This document shows, in pieces, positions 35,695 to 43,869 of a stretch of 64,000 bases of DNA. A model generated the notes under the pieces. It made no database searches. It saw only the letters and a list, made by a program, of their open reading frames with translations, and had not been told where the DNA came from. A program made the position numbers and the translations under genes. The number at the start of each line of letters is the position of its first letter. Within the stretch, counting starts at the first letter, position 1. The DNA is taken from NCBI GenBank assembly GCA_964556255.1, contig CAZKVQ010000001.1:1-64000 (forward strand), in the 5' to 3' direction. This stretch comes from JACJWR01 sp964556255 (GTDB taxonomy: Bacteria > Actinomycetota > Actinomycetes > S36-B12 > UBA10799).

Positions 35695-35755
35695 GGTTGC
35701 CTCCAGGTATGCGGTGGTGGTCGCCCCGGCTCGACCCCGCGTCGGCGGGCGACCT

Positions 35756-35790
35756 AACTTACTATACCGTAACCTACGGTTGCGTAAGTT
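35756..35790. promoter_or_regulatory. Composite palindromic operator, site A
   Basis: The 35-bp site is symmetric throughout: AACTTAC, 3 nt, ACCGTA, 3 nt, TACGGT, 3 nt, GTAAGTT. On the minus strand it includes TATAGT (35766-35761), a good -10 box for the alpha/beta hydrolase. Bases 35767-35790 match site B (52382-52405) at 23 of 24 positions. It also lies 40 bases before the divergent DUF4126 gene. It looks like a multi-dimer TetR-type operator; the regulator is not identified. Confidence 0.65.
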
Positions 35791-35816
35791 GTATTCCCAG
35801 CGGCCGCATGCGGGCT

Positions 35817-35822
35817 TATCCT
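35817..35822 (+). promoter_or_regulatory. Leaderless -10 box (TATCCT) of the DUF4126 operon
   Basis: TATCCT ends seven bases before GTG 35830, which therefore is probably the first codon of the mRNA. Confidence 0.55.
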
Positions 35823-35829
35823 GATCCGC

Positions 35830-36399
35830 GTGGACCTGCCTATGGTGCTCGTCACCGGCCTGAGCCTCGCGGCGGCTGCCGGGCTGAATGCGTATATCCC
35901 CCTGTTGGTCGTCGGTCTCCTCGCGCGTTTCGACATCGTTCCGCTGGAAGCCCCGTACAACCTGCTGGCGAGCACACCCGTGCTCATCATCGTGGCGGTA
36001 CTACTGGCCATTGAGGTGTTCGCCGACAAGATCCCGGCTGTCGACTCCGTTAACGATGTGGTGCAAACCTTCATACGACCGGTGGCGGGCGGGCTGCTCT
36101 TCGCCGCAAGCGTCAACATCGGCGGCGACTGGGTCAAGATCGCCGCCATCGTTCTGGGCGTCGTGACCGCGGGCGGTGTCCATGCCGCGAAAGCCACTGC
36201 CAGGCCGGTGATCAATGTGGGAACCGCCGGGGTCGGCGCCCCGGTGGCCAGCACCGCCGAGGATCTGCTGTCCACTGGTCTGTCCGTCACGGCAGTCCTG
36301 GCACCGATAGTCGCCCTGGTGCTACTTGTACTTCTGCTCGTGCTGATCGTGCGCGCCCTGACCAGTCGACGGCGACGGCGCGCTAGCGTTGAGACGTGA
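35830..36399 (+). CDS. DUF4126 membrane protein
   Basis: 189 residues from GTG 35830. Four to five hydrophobic segments, an N-terminal GLSLAAAAGLNAYIPLLVVGLLAR, and EVFADKIPAVDSVNDVVQTFIRP are typical of DUF4126 proteins. The tail is arginine-rich (RRRRRA). The function is unknown. It is the first of five genes joined by overlapping stop/start codons: its TGA lies inside the GTGA that starts the next gene. Confidence 0.82.
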   Translation: MDLPMVLVTGLSLAAAAGLNAYIPLLVVGLLARFDIVPLEAPYNLLASTPVLIIVAVLLAIEVFADKIPAVDSVNDVVQTFIRPVAGGLLFAASVNIGGDWVKIAAIVLGVVTAGGVHAAKATARPVINVGTAGVGAPVASTAEDLLSTGLSVTAVLAPIVALVLLVLLLVLIVRALTSRRRRRASVET

Positions 36400-36629
36400 T
36401 CGACATGCATCTCGTGCGAGCGGCCCGCGGTGCCGCCCTGGAGGCGGCCGGAACGCTGCTGCGCAATGAAGACCTCGCCGACCGTGGCCGGTTGGAGCAG
36501 TACCGGAACCTTCGACGTCGACAAGTCGATCAGGTGCGGCGGAACTGGGGAACATCCTCCGCCTTGGCGACGCTACCGAGCATCCCGATGCGGCTGGCGT
36601 CCACAGTGACGGGGCGCAAGCGTGACTAG
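36396..36629 (+). CDS. Small basic protein, unknown function
   Basis: 77 residues from GTG 36396, overlapping the DUF4126 stop by four bases (GTGA). The sequence is helical and charged (ARGAALEAAGTLLRNEDLADRGRLEQYRNLRRRQVDQVRRNWG), with no TM segment or cysteine. It resembles nothing I can name. Its position, locked by overlaps between two membrane-protein genes, argues that it is real. Confidence 0.65.
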   Translation: MIDMHLVRAARGAALEAAGTLLRNEDLADRGRLEQYRNLRRRQVDQVRRNWGTSSALATLPSIPMRLASTVTGRKRD

Positions 36630-37329
36630 GGCCCGACAGGTGTTCCTCGCCCTCGCGGTGATCGCCTCGCTGCTCATCGTCATCGGTACGGCCACCGGCG
36701 GGGACGTGTTCGGTTGGGTCCGCGCTCCGCTATTGATGCCGTTCGTCTTCATCTTCACCCTGTTCGCGCGGCCGCGACCCACGCCCCGGTTCTTCGTGAT
36801 CCTGCTCGTCGCCCAGGTCTTCTCCTGGCTGGGCGACATCGCCTTGGCCCTGGGGATTGACGCCCTCTTCCTCGTCGGGGTCGCACTCTTCCTCTGCGCG
36901 CAGATCAGTTACATCCTCTCCTTCCGCGGCATCCCCGGGGATCACCTGCTGAAGCGAAAGCGGTGGGTTCTCCTGCCGTATGTCGTGTACTGGGTCGGGA
37001 TCCTCGCGCTGATGCTGCCGCGGGTCGAGGTGGCACTGGTAGTACCGCTGCTCATCTATGGCACCGTGCTCATCTCGATGGCCGTGGCCGCAGTTGACAC
37101 CTGGGATCGGGTGCCACGGGTAGCCGGCCAGATGCTGCTTGCGGGATCGATCCTGTTCGTGATCTCTGACAGCATGATCGCTCTCACGAAGTTCGGTCCA
37201 TTGCATTCGGGCGCTGTCGAGGACACGATCCTCATCGGCACCTACTGCGTGGCGCAGATCCTGCTGGCGCTCGGCGTCATCAGAGCAGCCGTGCAGGTCT
37301 CGTCCGAATCCGCGGGGACACGGCCCTGA
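36622..37329 (+). CDS. YhhN/TMEM86 family membrane protein (lysoplasmalogenase-like)
   Basis: 235 residues from GTG 36622, which overlaps the previous stop by eight bases. About eight TM helices are visible, with the conserved SWLGDIALALG and LFVISDSMIALTKF motifs whose aspartates are diagnostic of the YhhN family. Members in animals hydrolyse the vinyl ether of lysoplasmalogens; bacterial members are less well studied, so the activity is inferred. Its TGA overlaps the CTG that begins the ABC ATPase gene. Confidence 0.85.
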   Translation: MTRARQVFLALAVIASLLIVIGTATGGDVFGWVRAPLLMPFVFIFTLFARPRPTPRFFVILLVAQVFSWLGDIALALGIDALFLVGVALFLCAQISYILSFRGIPGDHLLKRKRWVLLPYVVYWVGILALMLPRVEVALVVPLLIYGTVLISMAVAAVDTWDRVPRVAGQMLLAGSILFVISDSMIALTKFGPLHSGAVEDTILIGTYCVAQILLALGVIRAAVQVSSESAGTRP

Positions 37330-38048
37330 GCCCCGCCGTCGAATTCGACGACCTGACCGTCAGCCTCGGCGGCAAGGAAGTCCTGCACGGCCTAACGTCG
37401 CGCGTCAGCGAAGGATCCATCACCGGCCTGATCGGACCCTCGGGCTCCGGGAAGACCACGCTGATGCGCACGATCGTGGGCGTCCAGCTGTCGGGCGGCG
37501 GCACCATGCAGGTACTCGGAGTCCCTGCCGGGAGTCCGGAGTTGCGGTCGCGTATCGGCTACGTGAGCCAGAGCCCCAGCGTCTATGGCGATCTGTCGGT
37601 TGCTGCGAACTTGCGGTATTTCGCCTCGATCCTGCTGCCGGGCGACCGGGAACTCGCCCGGGCACGCTGCGAAGAGGCCCTCGAGGCGGTGGATCTGACA
37701 CCACTTGCCGACCGGCGGGTAGACACCCTGAGCGGCGGTGAAGCCAGCCGCGCCTCGTTGGCGGTGGCCCTGCTCGGCGATCCGGACCTGCTCGTGCTCG
37801 ACGAGCCCACGGTCGGGCTCGATCCTGTTCTCCGACGCGACCTCTGGGCGTTCTTCGACGAGCTCGCGGGGCGGGGGATCACCCTGCTGGTCAGCAGTCA
37901 CGTGATGGACGAGGCGGAGCGCTGCGATGATCTGCTGTTGATGCGCAACGGCACCATCCTCTTTCACGGCGCTACTCCCGACCTACTCGTCACCACTGGG
38001 CAGCCCGACGTCGAGTCGGCCTTCCTGAACCTCGTGGAGGGGTCATGA
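37326..38048 (+). CDS. ABC transporter ATP-binding protein (apparent CTG start)
   Basis: 240 residues if translation begins at CTG 37326. No ATG, GTG or TTG exists in frame before ATG 37464, and that codon lies after Walker A, so using it would remove the nucleotide site. With CTG the N-terminus reads SPAVEFDDLTVSLGGKEVLHGL, normal for the family. Walker A GPSGSGKTT, Q-loop YVSQSP, signature LSGGE, Walker B LLVLDEPTVGLDP and the switch SSHVMDEA are intact. The CTG overlaps the upstream TGA as CTGA, matching the GTGA and ATGA junctions in this operon. It pairs with the permease that follows; export of lipid or drug is likely, substrate unknown. Confidence 0.88.
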   Translation: MSPAVEFDDLTVSLGGKEVLHGLTSRVSEGSITGLIGPSGSGKTTLMRTIVGVQLSGGGTMQVLGVPAGSPELRSRIGYVSQSPSVYGDLSVAANLRYFASILLPGDRELARARCEEALEAVDLTPLADRRVDTLSGGEASRASLAVALLGDPDLLVLDEPTVGLDPVLRRDLWAFFDELAGRGITLLVSSHVMDEAERCDDLLLMRNGTILFHGATPDLLVTTGQPDVESAFLNLVEGS

Positions 38049-38785
38049 CCGCGCGACGAACGCTCTCGACAGCAGGGCGCGTGCTGGCCCAACTGCGTGG
38101 AGACCGACGGACCGTGGTCCTCATGCTGGTGGTACCTGTGGCGCTGCTCTGTCTGTTGAAGTGGGTGTGGGCCGACCAGCCGGAGTTGTTCAACGCGGTG
38201 GGTCTACCCATCTTGGGTATCTTCCCCTTCGTCACGATGTTCTTGGCGACTTCGGTGGCTGTGCTGCGGGAGCGACAGTCGGGCACCCTGGAACGGCTCA
38301 TGGCCTCGCCTATCAGCAAGGGGGACCTGATTCTCGGGTACCAGCTCGCGTTCGGGGCGTTCGCAACGGTGCAGGCGCTTATCGCGGCCGGGGTCGCCCT
38401 GCTGCTGCTCGATCTCGATGTGGCCGGACCGGCATGGGCCGTGGTGGTCGTGGCGGTGCTGGTCGGTCTCCTTGGGACGGCCCTGGGGTTGGGCCTGAGT
38501 GCCTTCGCCCGGAACGAGTTCCAAGCGGTGCAGTTCATGCCGGCCGTCGTGTTCCCGCAGTTCCTGCTCTGCGGGCTGCTGGCTCCACGCGAGGACATGC
38601 AGCCGGTGCTCAGCGCGATATCGGATGTGCTGCCGTTGTCCTACGCCGTCGATGCCATGGACAACATCACGACCCAGACCGGCGTGACCGCTGGTACCTG
38701 GTGGTCGATGGCGATTGTGACGGGTTTCATCATTGCCAGTATCGCCCTGGGGTCACTGACGCTTCGACGTGCCACAGCGGGATGA
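38045..38785 (+). CDS. ABC-2 type permease
   Basis: 246 residues from ATG 38045, overlapping the ATPase stop as ATGA. Six TM helices with the ABC-2 arrangement are visible: helix 1 at about 23-43, a loop with AVLRERQSGTLERLMASPISKGDLILGY (the coupling region), then helices through 245, with PAVVFPQFLLCGLLAPREDM preceding the last. Such permeases work as dimers with the adjacent ATPase (DrrAB-like). It ends the five-gene operon, and a convergent methyltransferase gene follows 15 bp later. Confidence 0.9.
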   Translation: MTARRTLSTAGRVLAQLRGDRRTVVLMLVVPVALLCLLKWVWADQPELFNAVGLPILGIFPFVTMFLATSVAVLRERQSGTLERLMASPISKGDLILGYQLAFGAFATVQALIAAGVALLLLDLDVAGPAWAVVVVAVLVGLLGTALGLGLSAFARNEFQAVQFMPAVVFPQFLLCGLLAPREDMQPVLSAISDVLPLSYAVDAMDNITTQTGVTAGTWWSMAIVTGFIIASIALGSLTLRRATAG

Positions 38786-38800
38786 GCCGACGCGAGGTCT

Positions 38801-39583
38801 TCAGGGGCGCCGGGCGGTGACGCGGAGCCGGACGTAGTCCGCCACCCAGTTCCCCTCGACGTCGCACAGGGCCGGCCGGAGGAGTTCCACGACCTCCGCC
38901 CGCACGGCCTCCTGGTCGGCCAAAGAGAGTCCGAGAACGTCCAGGAATCCCTGCCGAAACGTACGCAGCCAACCATCCATTCCGGTGGGCAGGGGTGTCT
39001 GCCGGGGCACGAGCACAGCCTCGATGTCGACGAAGCCTGCCTCCGCCAGTACCGCTGCGTACTGCCCGGGCGTGGGGTAGTACTGGTCTGCCGGTAGGTC
39101 GAGAAATCCCCGCTTGGCCAGCACCGCTCGAAGCGCCGTCAGGATCGCCGCGATATTGCCGAATCCGCCGAACTCCAAGGCCACCCTGCCACCCGGGACC
39201 AGAGCGCGATACATGGAAGCCGCCGCCCGCGCCGGTTCGGGTACCCAGTGAAGGACTGCGTTCGAGAACACCGCGTCGAACTCCCGGTCGAAGTCCAAAG
39301 CCCGGGCGTCGCCATAGCGGACGTCCAGTCCGCGCGATTCGGCAACCGCCAGGAGCTCCGCGGAAGTGTCCACGCCGACCACCCGGCAACCGGCGGCGAC
39401 CAGACGCTCGGTGAGCGCGCCGTCACCGCACCCGAGGTCGAGTATCCGCTCACCCGGGACTGGTTCGAGAAGGTCGAGCACGACCTGCCCCAACGCGGGA
39501 ACGAAGGCGCCGTGCTCGGCGTAGTCGTTCGCCACCCACGCGCTGCTGCGGTTGATCGCGGGCGGGTCCTGCGGCCCGGTCAG
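38801..39583 (-). CDS. Class I SAM-dependent methyltransferase (apparent CTG start)
   Basis: About 260 residues from CTG 39583, which overlaps the cupin stop as CTGA. The next conventional start, GTG 39535, would drop INRSSAW, which lies in the position of the W-x-YA-x-H element seen in relatives, and has no ribosome site. Motif I ILDLGCGDGALTERL, the acidic VVGVDTS, the GDARALDF loop and FSNAVLHWVPEP are all clear. It resembles trans-aconitate methyltransferase-type enzymes, with the substrate unknown. It is last in the minus-strand group led by the gene at 43.8 kb. Confidence 0.8.
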   Translation of the reverse strand: MTGPQDPPAINRSSAWVANDYAEHGAFVPALGQVVLDLLEPVPGERILDLGCGDGALTERLVAAGCRVVGVDTSAELLAVAESRGLDVRYGDARALDFDREFDAVFSNAVLHWVPEPARAAASMYRALVPGGRVALEFGGFGNIAAILTALRAVLAKRGFLDLPADQYYPTPGQYAAVLAEAGFVDIEAVLVPRQTPLPTGMDGWLRTFRQGFLDVLGLSLADQEAVRAEVVELLRPALCDVEGNWVADYVRLRVTARRP

Positions 39584-40032
39584 AAAGCGACCGCCGACTG
39601 TGCGTCGGACACCGCCGGGTGCGAGTGCGCATGCCGCTCGTCCGCTCGTACCTCGATCGGTCGGTAGGTGTAGAAGAAGGTCACACCCTCGGGACCGACA
39701 TCCACAACGTCGTGCGCCACCCCGGGAGGAATGTAGGCGTAGGACCCTGGCCCCATCCGCTTACCCACCATGGTTGCCTCGCCCTGGGTGACGAGGATGT
39801 GGTGCTGGGCGTACTCGTGAACGTGGGACGGGTTGACCGCTCCAGGCTCGACCTTGATGAGTCCGAGGACCACGCTGCCGGAGCGCCAGAGCACTTTGTG
39901 CTGTAGGCCGGGATCGTCATGCAGGGTCTCCCAGGGGATCTCCTCGACATCCGATCCGGACAGCAAGATCAGGTTGCCGAGATCGTCACGGTCAGCCGGG
40001 CTGGCAGCTTGGGTGTGTGCATCAGTTGCCAT
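39580..40032 (-). CDS. Cupin-domain protein
   Basis: 150 residues with AGGAGG eight bases before ATG 40032. The cupin core shows HVHEYAQHHILVTQGEATMVG and GSYAYIPPGVAHDV, giving three histidines and a glutamine or glutamate around a probable metal site. The role could be a small-molecule dioxygenase, isomerase or sensor; nothing in the sequence decides. It lies 38 bp after ndh and is coupled by overlap to the methyltransferase. Confidence 0.8.
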   Translation of the reverse strand: MATDAHTQAASPADRDDLGNLILLSGSDVEEIPWETLHDDPGLQHKVLWRSGSVVLGLIKVEPGAVNPSHVHEYAQHHILVTQGEATMVGKRMGPGSYAYIPPGVAHDVVDVGPEGVTFFYTYRPIEVRADERHAHSHPAVSDAQSAVAF

Positions 40033-40070
40033 GAGTCAAACCTCCTGTGGGATCTCCGACGACATCGAGC

Positions 40071-41519
40071 CTACTGCGAATCCGGGTCGGGTCGCTTCGC
40101 CTCCGCCTCGGATCTCGTAGGCAGGGGCGGATCCAGACCTACCCCGGTACGGTTCACGTCCTGCGCGGGCAGGGCACGCAGCTCCTGCAGGCCCGCGGCC
40201 TGCATGGCCGTGAAGGTTCGTTCGGTACGGCTGCGGCCGAGGAAGGCCACTGTCCAATGGCCCAAGGTGGAGATCTTCTGGAAGAAACCGACCAGGTAGG
40301 CGATGTGGATGAACAACCAGAGCATCCAGGCGGGGAACCCGCGCGCCCGTAGTGAGCCGACGTTGGCCACCGCCCGGAACCGCGAGATGGTGGCCATGCT
40401 GCCCTTGTCGAAGTAGACGAACGGCTCCGTCACTTCCTTGCCCTTGAGTTGGTGTTTGATGCGTCGCGCTGCATACTTACCCCCCTGCATCGCCACCTGC
40501 GCGACCCCTGGGTAGTCGTTGAGCGCGACCATGTCACCGACGACCGAGATTTCGGGATGGCCGGGCAGCGTGAGGTCGGGCAAGCACTTCACGCGCCCGC
40601 TGCGGTCGGTTTCGGCACCTGTCCGCTCGGCCAATTGTGCCGCCAGCGGCGAGGCCGTGACGCCTGCTGCCCAGATCTTGCACCGGGCCTCGATGCGCTC
40701 CTCGCGACCATCGGCGAACTTCAGCCGCACCCCGGTCTCATCCACGTCGGTCACCAACGCACCCAGGCGCACCTCGATTCCCATCCGTTCCAATGTGGAT
40801 CGGGCATAGGTGGACTGCTTGTCCCCGAAGGCCGAGAGTACGGCGTCGCCACCGTCGAGCAGGATCACCTTGGCCGCAGCAGGGTCGATTCGGCGATAGT
40901 TGTTCTTCAAGGCACGCCTCGACAGTTCGCGGATCTGGCCGGCCAGTTCCACACCCGTGGCACCGGCACCGACGACCACGAAGGTCTGCCAGGGTGCCCG
41001 GTCCCGGGCCTCCGGTAGCAACTCGGCCACCTCGAAGGAGCCGAAGATGCGTCCGCGCAGTTCAAGGGCATCATCGATGGACTTGAGTCCGGGCGCCCAC
41101 TCCTCGAACTCGGGATGTCCGAAATACGACTGGCCCGCCCCGGCGGCGACGATCAACGAGTCGTAGCGGGTTCGCACCTCGAGTTCCCCGACGACAGAGG
41201 CTACGGTCCGGGCGTCGACATCGATGTCGGTGACTTCGCCGAGCACCACCTCTGTGTTGCGGTGACGTTTGAGGACATCCCTTGTGCTGGGCGCGATCTC
41301 GCCTTGGGACAGGATGCCGGTTGCCACTTGGTAGAGCAGCGGCTGGAACAGGTGGTGATCAGTCTTGGCGATGATCGTGACGTCGACCGGCGCACGTCGC
41401 AACGCCTTCGCCGCGAACAGCGCTCCGAATCCCGAGCCGATGATGACCACTCGCGGCCGAGCATTGACGGGGGCGGACTGTTCGGCAGGCAAGGGCGTCC
41501 CCTGCGGGCTAACTGGCAT
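40071..41519 (-). CDS. ndh: Type II NADH dehydrogenase
   Basis: 482 residues from ATG 41519, preferred because GAGGA lies seven bases upstream. Two dinucleotide folds are visible: VVIIGSGFGALFAAKAL for FAD near the N-terminus and FVVVGAGATGVELAGQIREL for NADH near 165. The family segments HHLFQPLLYQVATGILS and NVGSLRARGFPAWMLWLFIHIAYLVGF (membrane-binding C-terminal region) follow. The enzyme passes electrons from NADH to quinone at the membrane without pumping protons. The stop of the GNAT gene is 20 bp upstream, so co-transcription is likely. Confidence 0.93.
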   Translation of the reverse strand: MPVSPQGTPLPAEQSAPVNARPRVVIIGSGFGALFAAKALRRAPVDVTIIAKTDHHLFQPLLYQVATGILSQGEIAPSTRDVLKRHRNTEVVLGEVTDIDVDARTVASVVGELEVRTRYDSLIVAAGAGQSYFGHPEFEEWAPGLKSIDDALELRGRIFGSFEVAELLPEARDRAPWQTFVVVGAGATGVELAGQIRELSRRALKNNYRRIDPAAAKVILLDGGDAVLSAFGDKQSTYARSTLERMGIEVRLGALVTDVDETGVRLKFADGREERIEARCKIWAAGVTASPLAAQLAERTGAETDRSGRVKCLPDLTLPGHPEISVVGDMVALNDYPGVAQVAMQGGKYAARRIKHQLKGKEVTEPFVYFDKGSMATISRFRAVANVGSLRARGFPAWMLWLFIHIAYLVGFFQKISTLGHWTVAFLGRSRTERTFTAMQAAGLQELRALPAQDVNRTGVGLDPPLPTRSEAEAKRPDPDSQ

Positions 41520-41538
41520 GTCACGATCCTCGCGCACT

Positions 41539-42036
41539 TCAGACGAGTTCGAAAATCAACTCGTCGACGATTTCCCGCCGCGCCGGTGCATAGTCAGGCT
41601 CCGAACCAACCTGCTGGAAGCCTGCGGTCAGCAGGATGCGGACCGACGCGTGATTGTCCGCCGCGCATCGCCCCCGCAGCGGCCTACGTTGCTCCACCCG
41701 TAGGAACTGCTGCAGGGCCAGAGTTCCCACCCCCCGACCCCAGAAATCCCGTCCCAGCCAATAGGTGAGTTCGGGCTCGCCGTCGGCGGCCACCCAGGTG
41801 GCGACATGCCCGGCGACCGAATCATCGACAAGCACCGTTCGCACCAGGATCGCAGGATCGGCCAGCATCGACTGCCACCGATGACGAAAGGCGGTGGGTT
41901 CTGGCGTCGCTGCTTGGCAGAAAGCCGCTTGCCAGCGTGCGCCCTGGTCCTCGGCATGCCCCAGAAACACCTCGATATCAGCCGGTTTCGGAGAACGCAG
42001 GCTGACGACCGGAAGTTCCGGTGCGGAGGGCGGCAC
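41539..42036 (-). CDS. GNAT family N-acetyltransferase
   Basis: 165 residues from GTG 42036. The acetyl-CoA fold is visible: LTYWLGRDFWGRGVGTLALQQFL (the Q/RxxGxG/A loop), then NHASVRILLTAGFQQVG. It belongs to the RimJ-like group. The start lies 59 bp inside the 3' end of the LtrA gene, an unusually long overlap. No later start would keep the first strand, so the overlap appears real. The substrate is unknown. Confidence 0.83.
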   Translation of the reverse strand: MPPSAPELPVVSLRSPKPADIEVFLGHAEDQGARWQAAFCQAATPEPTAFRHRWQSMLADPAILVRTVLVDDSVAGHVATWVAADGEPELTYWLGRDFWGRGVGTLALQQFLRVEQRRPLRGRCAADNHASVRILLTAGFQQVGSEPDYAPARREIVDELIFELV

Positions 42037-43147
42037 ACAGGAAGGCTAATGCCAGCAGGGCCATCACGGCGAGCACCGGCAGCCACAGCGCCGAGAGGCC
42101 GGCAACGATCGCGAGCACGAGACTCAGCCACAGGAGTGGCGGTACCGGGGCGTGTGTGCGCAGCCGCATCAACACGAATGACAACACCACCGATCCTGCG
42201 CCCAGCAGAAGCGCGGCCGGGGCGATGCCGTGCAGGTGCCCGAGCAGGCCTTCGTCGGCGACCGTCCCGGCAGCCTTCTTCAACGCGAGGGCCACAAGCA
42301 CGATGCCACCGACGGTAAGCGAGTGTAGGAAACTGAAGGCATCCCGTGCGTAACGAGCAGCGGCGGCACCTGACCGAACCTCTAGGCCGTGCTCCAATAC
42401 CGGTTGGGTTCGGCGAAAGTAGGAGAAGTAGAGCAGCGAGGCCAATAGGGCTCCGAGCAGACAGAGCACGATGATCTGCACCGACGGGCTCACCCCGGAA
42501 GCGGCGACCCCTAGGGCAACCAACGATTCCCCCAGCGCGATGATCACGATCAGGCCGTGCCGCTCGGCGAAGTGCGTGCCATCCAGAAGCCAACCTCTGC
42601 CTCCTCCGACCACAGCGCCGGCGGGGTCGATCACGACCGCCAAAAGCACCAACACCACCTGGGCGGTACCCCCGATCACGGCGCCGGCCAGCAACAACGC
42701 TGCCGCGATCGCGACCGAGATGCCTAAGGAGGTGGCGGCCCGCCGCATCTCGGGCTGGTTCTTGCCGGTCAGTAAATAGAGTGCGATATGCATCCCACGG
42801 ACCGCAACGTAGGCGGCGACCGCGGCGACCGCCCAGGCTCCACCGACGAACCACTGCGGGATCAGCACCGCCACGCAGAACATTGCCGCCATCGCCATCA
42901 GCAGGCTGACGCTCATACGGCCACGGTCGACACGCACGCCGGTGCCGAGCCAGGAGTACGCGACCCACGACCAGTAGACAAGACCCAACAGCAGAAGGCC
43001 TCGAATAAGACCACCCGCGGTGGGCTCGCCCGCGATGTACGCAGTGACCTGGGTGATAGCGAAGACGAACACCAGGTCGAAGAACAACTCCAGGGTGGAG
43101 ACGGAGTGTCGTTCAGCGACCAGTGCGCCCGGACTCGTCGTGGTCAT
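41978..43147 (-). CDS. Low temperature requirement A (LtrA) family membrane protein
   Basis: 389 residues from ATG 43147, which overlaps the upstream stop by one base (TGATG). The N-terminus has the family signature VSTLELFFDLVFVFAITQ, with later HFAERHGLIVIIALGESLVALG. About ten to twelve TM helices span the protein. LtrA proteins have no defined biochemical role; the Listeria name comes from a cold-growth phenotype. It lies second in the minus-strand operon facing the MarR gene. Confidence 0.87.
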   Translation of the reverse strand: MTTTSPGALVAERHSVSTLELFFDLVFVFAITQVTAYIAGEPTAGGLIRGLLLLGLVYWSWVAYSWLGTGVRVDRGRMSVSLLMAMAAMFCVAVLIPQWFVGGAWAVAAVAAYVAVRGMHIALYLLTGKNQPEMRRAATSLGISVAIAAALLLAGAVIGGTAQVVLVLLAVVIDPAGAVVGGGRGWLLDGTHFAERHGLIVIIALGESLVALGVAASGVSPSVQIIVLCLLGALLASLLYFSYFRRTQPVLEHGLEVRSGAAAARYARDAFSFLHSLTVGGIVLVALALKKAAGTVADEGLLGHLHGIAPAALLLGAGSVVLSFVLMRLRTHAPVPPLLWLSLVLAIVAGLSALWLPVLAVMALLALAFLCAALRTGTSGRQPAFSETG

Positions 43148-43770
43148 CAAGAACTCCGCGCCAGGGTGAAGGCGATTCCCCGACCGAGCCCGCCGAATGC
43201 CAGCACCCCCCACAGTCGGGCCAGATCCTCCAGCAGAGTGGCGTTGTCGAGGCCACCGGCAGACACCGCATCGAAGCCGAGAGCAGAAGCCAGCTCCAGC
43301 ACGAGGCTTCGCGCGTCATCATCGTCGGCGGCCACCGGCATGAACACCCGCCCCCCATCGGGCAGTTCCGGGCTAGCCATATGCTCCGCGCCCACCACGT
43401 TGAAGGACTTCACTACGTTCGCGCCGGGCGCGTGGTGCGCAACCAGGGCAGCCATCGTCGGGAAGCCGTCGGGCACTCCCTGGAACGCATTGGTCGCATC
43501 CACCAACGTCACTCCCGCCAGCGACCCGAGGGACGAAAGGACCTCAGCGGCCACGTAGGCCGGTGTTGCCAGCACAACGACATCCGCCTCCGCCTGCAAA
43601 GCGATGGCTCCCACGGGGTCGAAGGCGGCTTGCGGAACAGCGGCTTTGGCTGCCTTGGTGGAGTCGGAGTCCAGGTCACGAACTGCGAACGTGACTTGGT
43701 GCCCAGCGCGGACCGATGCCTGCGCGAGCGCTCTCGCCACATTGCCGGCGCCTATGAATACCACTCGCAT
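43147..43770 (-). CDS. NAD(P)-binding oxidoreductase (F420-dependent reductase-like)
   Basis: 207 residues from ATG 43770, with GAGG eight bases upstream. The N-terminal Rossmann motif VVFIGAGNVARALAQASVRAGH is followed by VVVLATPAYVAAEVLSSLG and KSFNVVGAEHM, the arrangement of the NADPH:F420 reductase / ketopantoate reductase-like (F420_oxidored) family. It would move hydride between NADP and a cofactor or substrate; which one is not evident. It is the first gene of the operon divergent from the MarR gene and so is the direct target of the palindrome between them. Confidence 0.82.
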   Translation of the reverse strand: MRVVFIGAGNVARALAQASVRAGHQVTFAVRDLDSDSTKAAKAAVPQAAFDPVGAIALQAEADVVVLATPAYVAAEVLSSLGSLAGVTLVDATNAFQGVPDGFPTMAALVAHHAPGANVVKSFNVVGAEHMASPELPDGGRVFMPVAADDDDARSLVLELASALGFDAVSAGGLDNATLLEDLARLWGVLAFGGLGRGIAFTLARSS

Positions 43771-43847
43771 CAAGTGTCCTCGTTTCTCCGCTGGATGGGG
43801 GCACCTCGCTGCCCGCGCGGATGATGATCCTCGCGTGACAACACAGT

Positions 43848-43869
43848 AATACTTTGATATCAAAGTATT
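43848..43869. promoter_or_regulatory. Perfect 22-bp palindrome, MarR operator
   Basis: AATACTTTGAT is followed directly by its reverse complement, with no spacer. The right end touches the GTG of the MarR gene at 43870, so binding would block its own start. The left side faces the oxidoreductase-ltrA operon. Its AT content is striking in this GC-rich DNA. Confidence 0.8.

Noticed and set aside
37464..38048. ABC ATPase starting at ATG 37464
   Set aside because: This would begin after Walker A and leave a protein with no nucleotide site, although the upstream codons encode a perfect N-terminus.
41628..42968. 446-codon minus-strand frame overlapping LtrA and GNAT
   Set aside because: Arginine/glycine-rich out-of-frame reading of two recognised genes.
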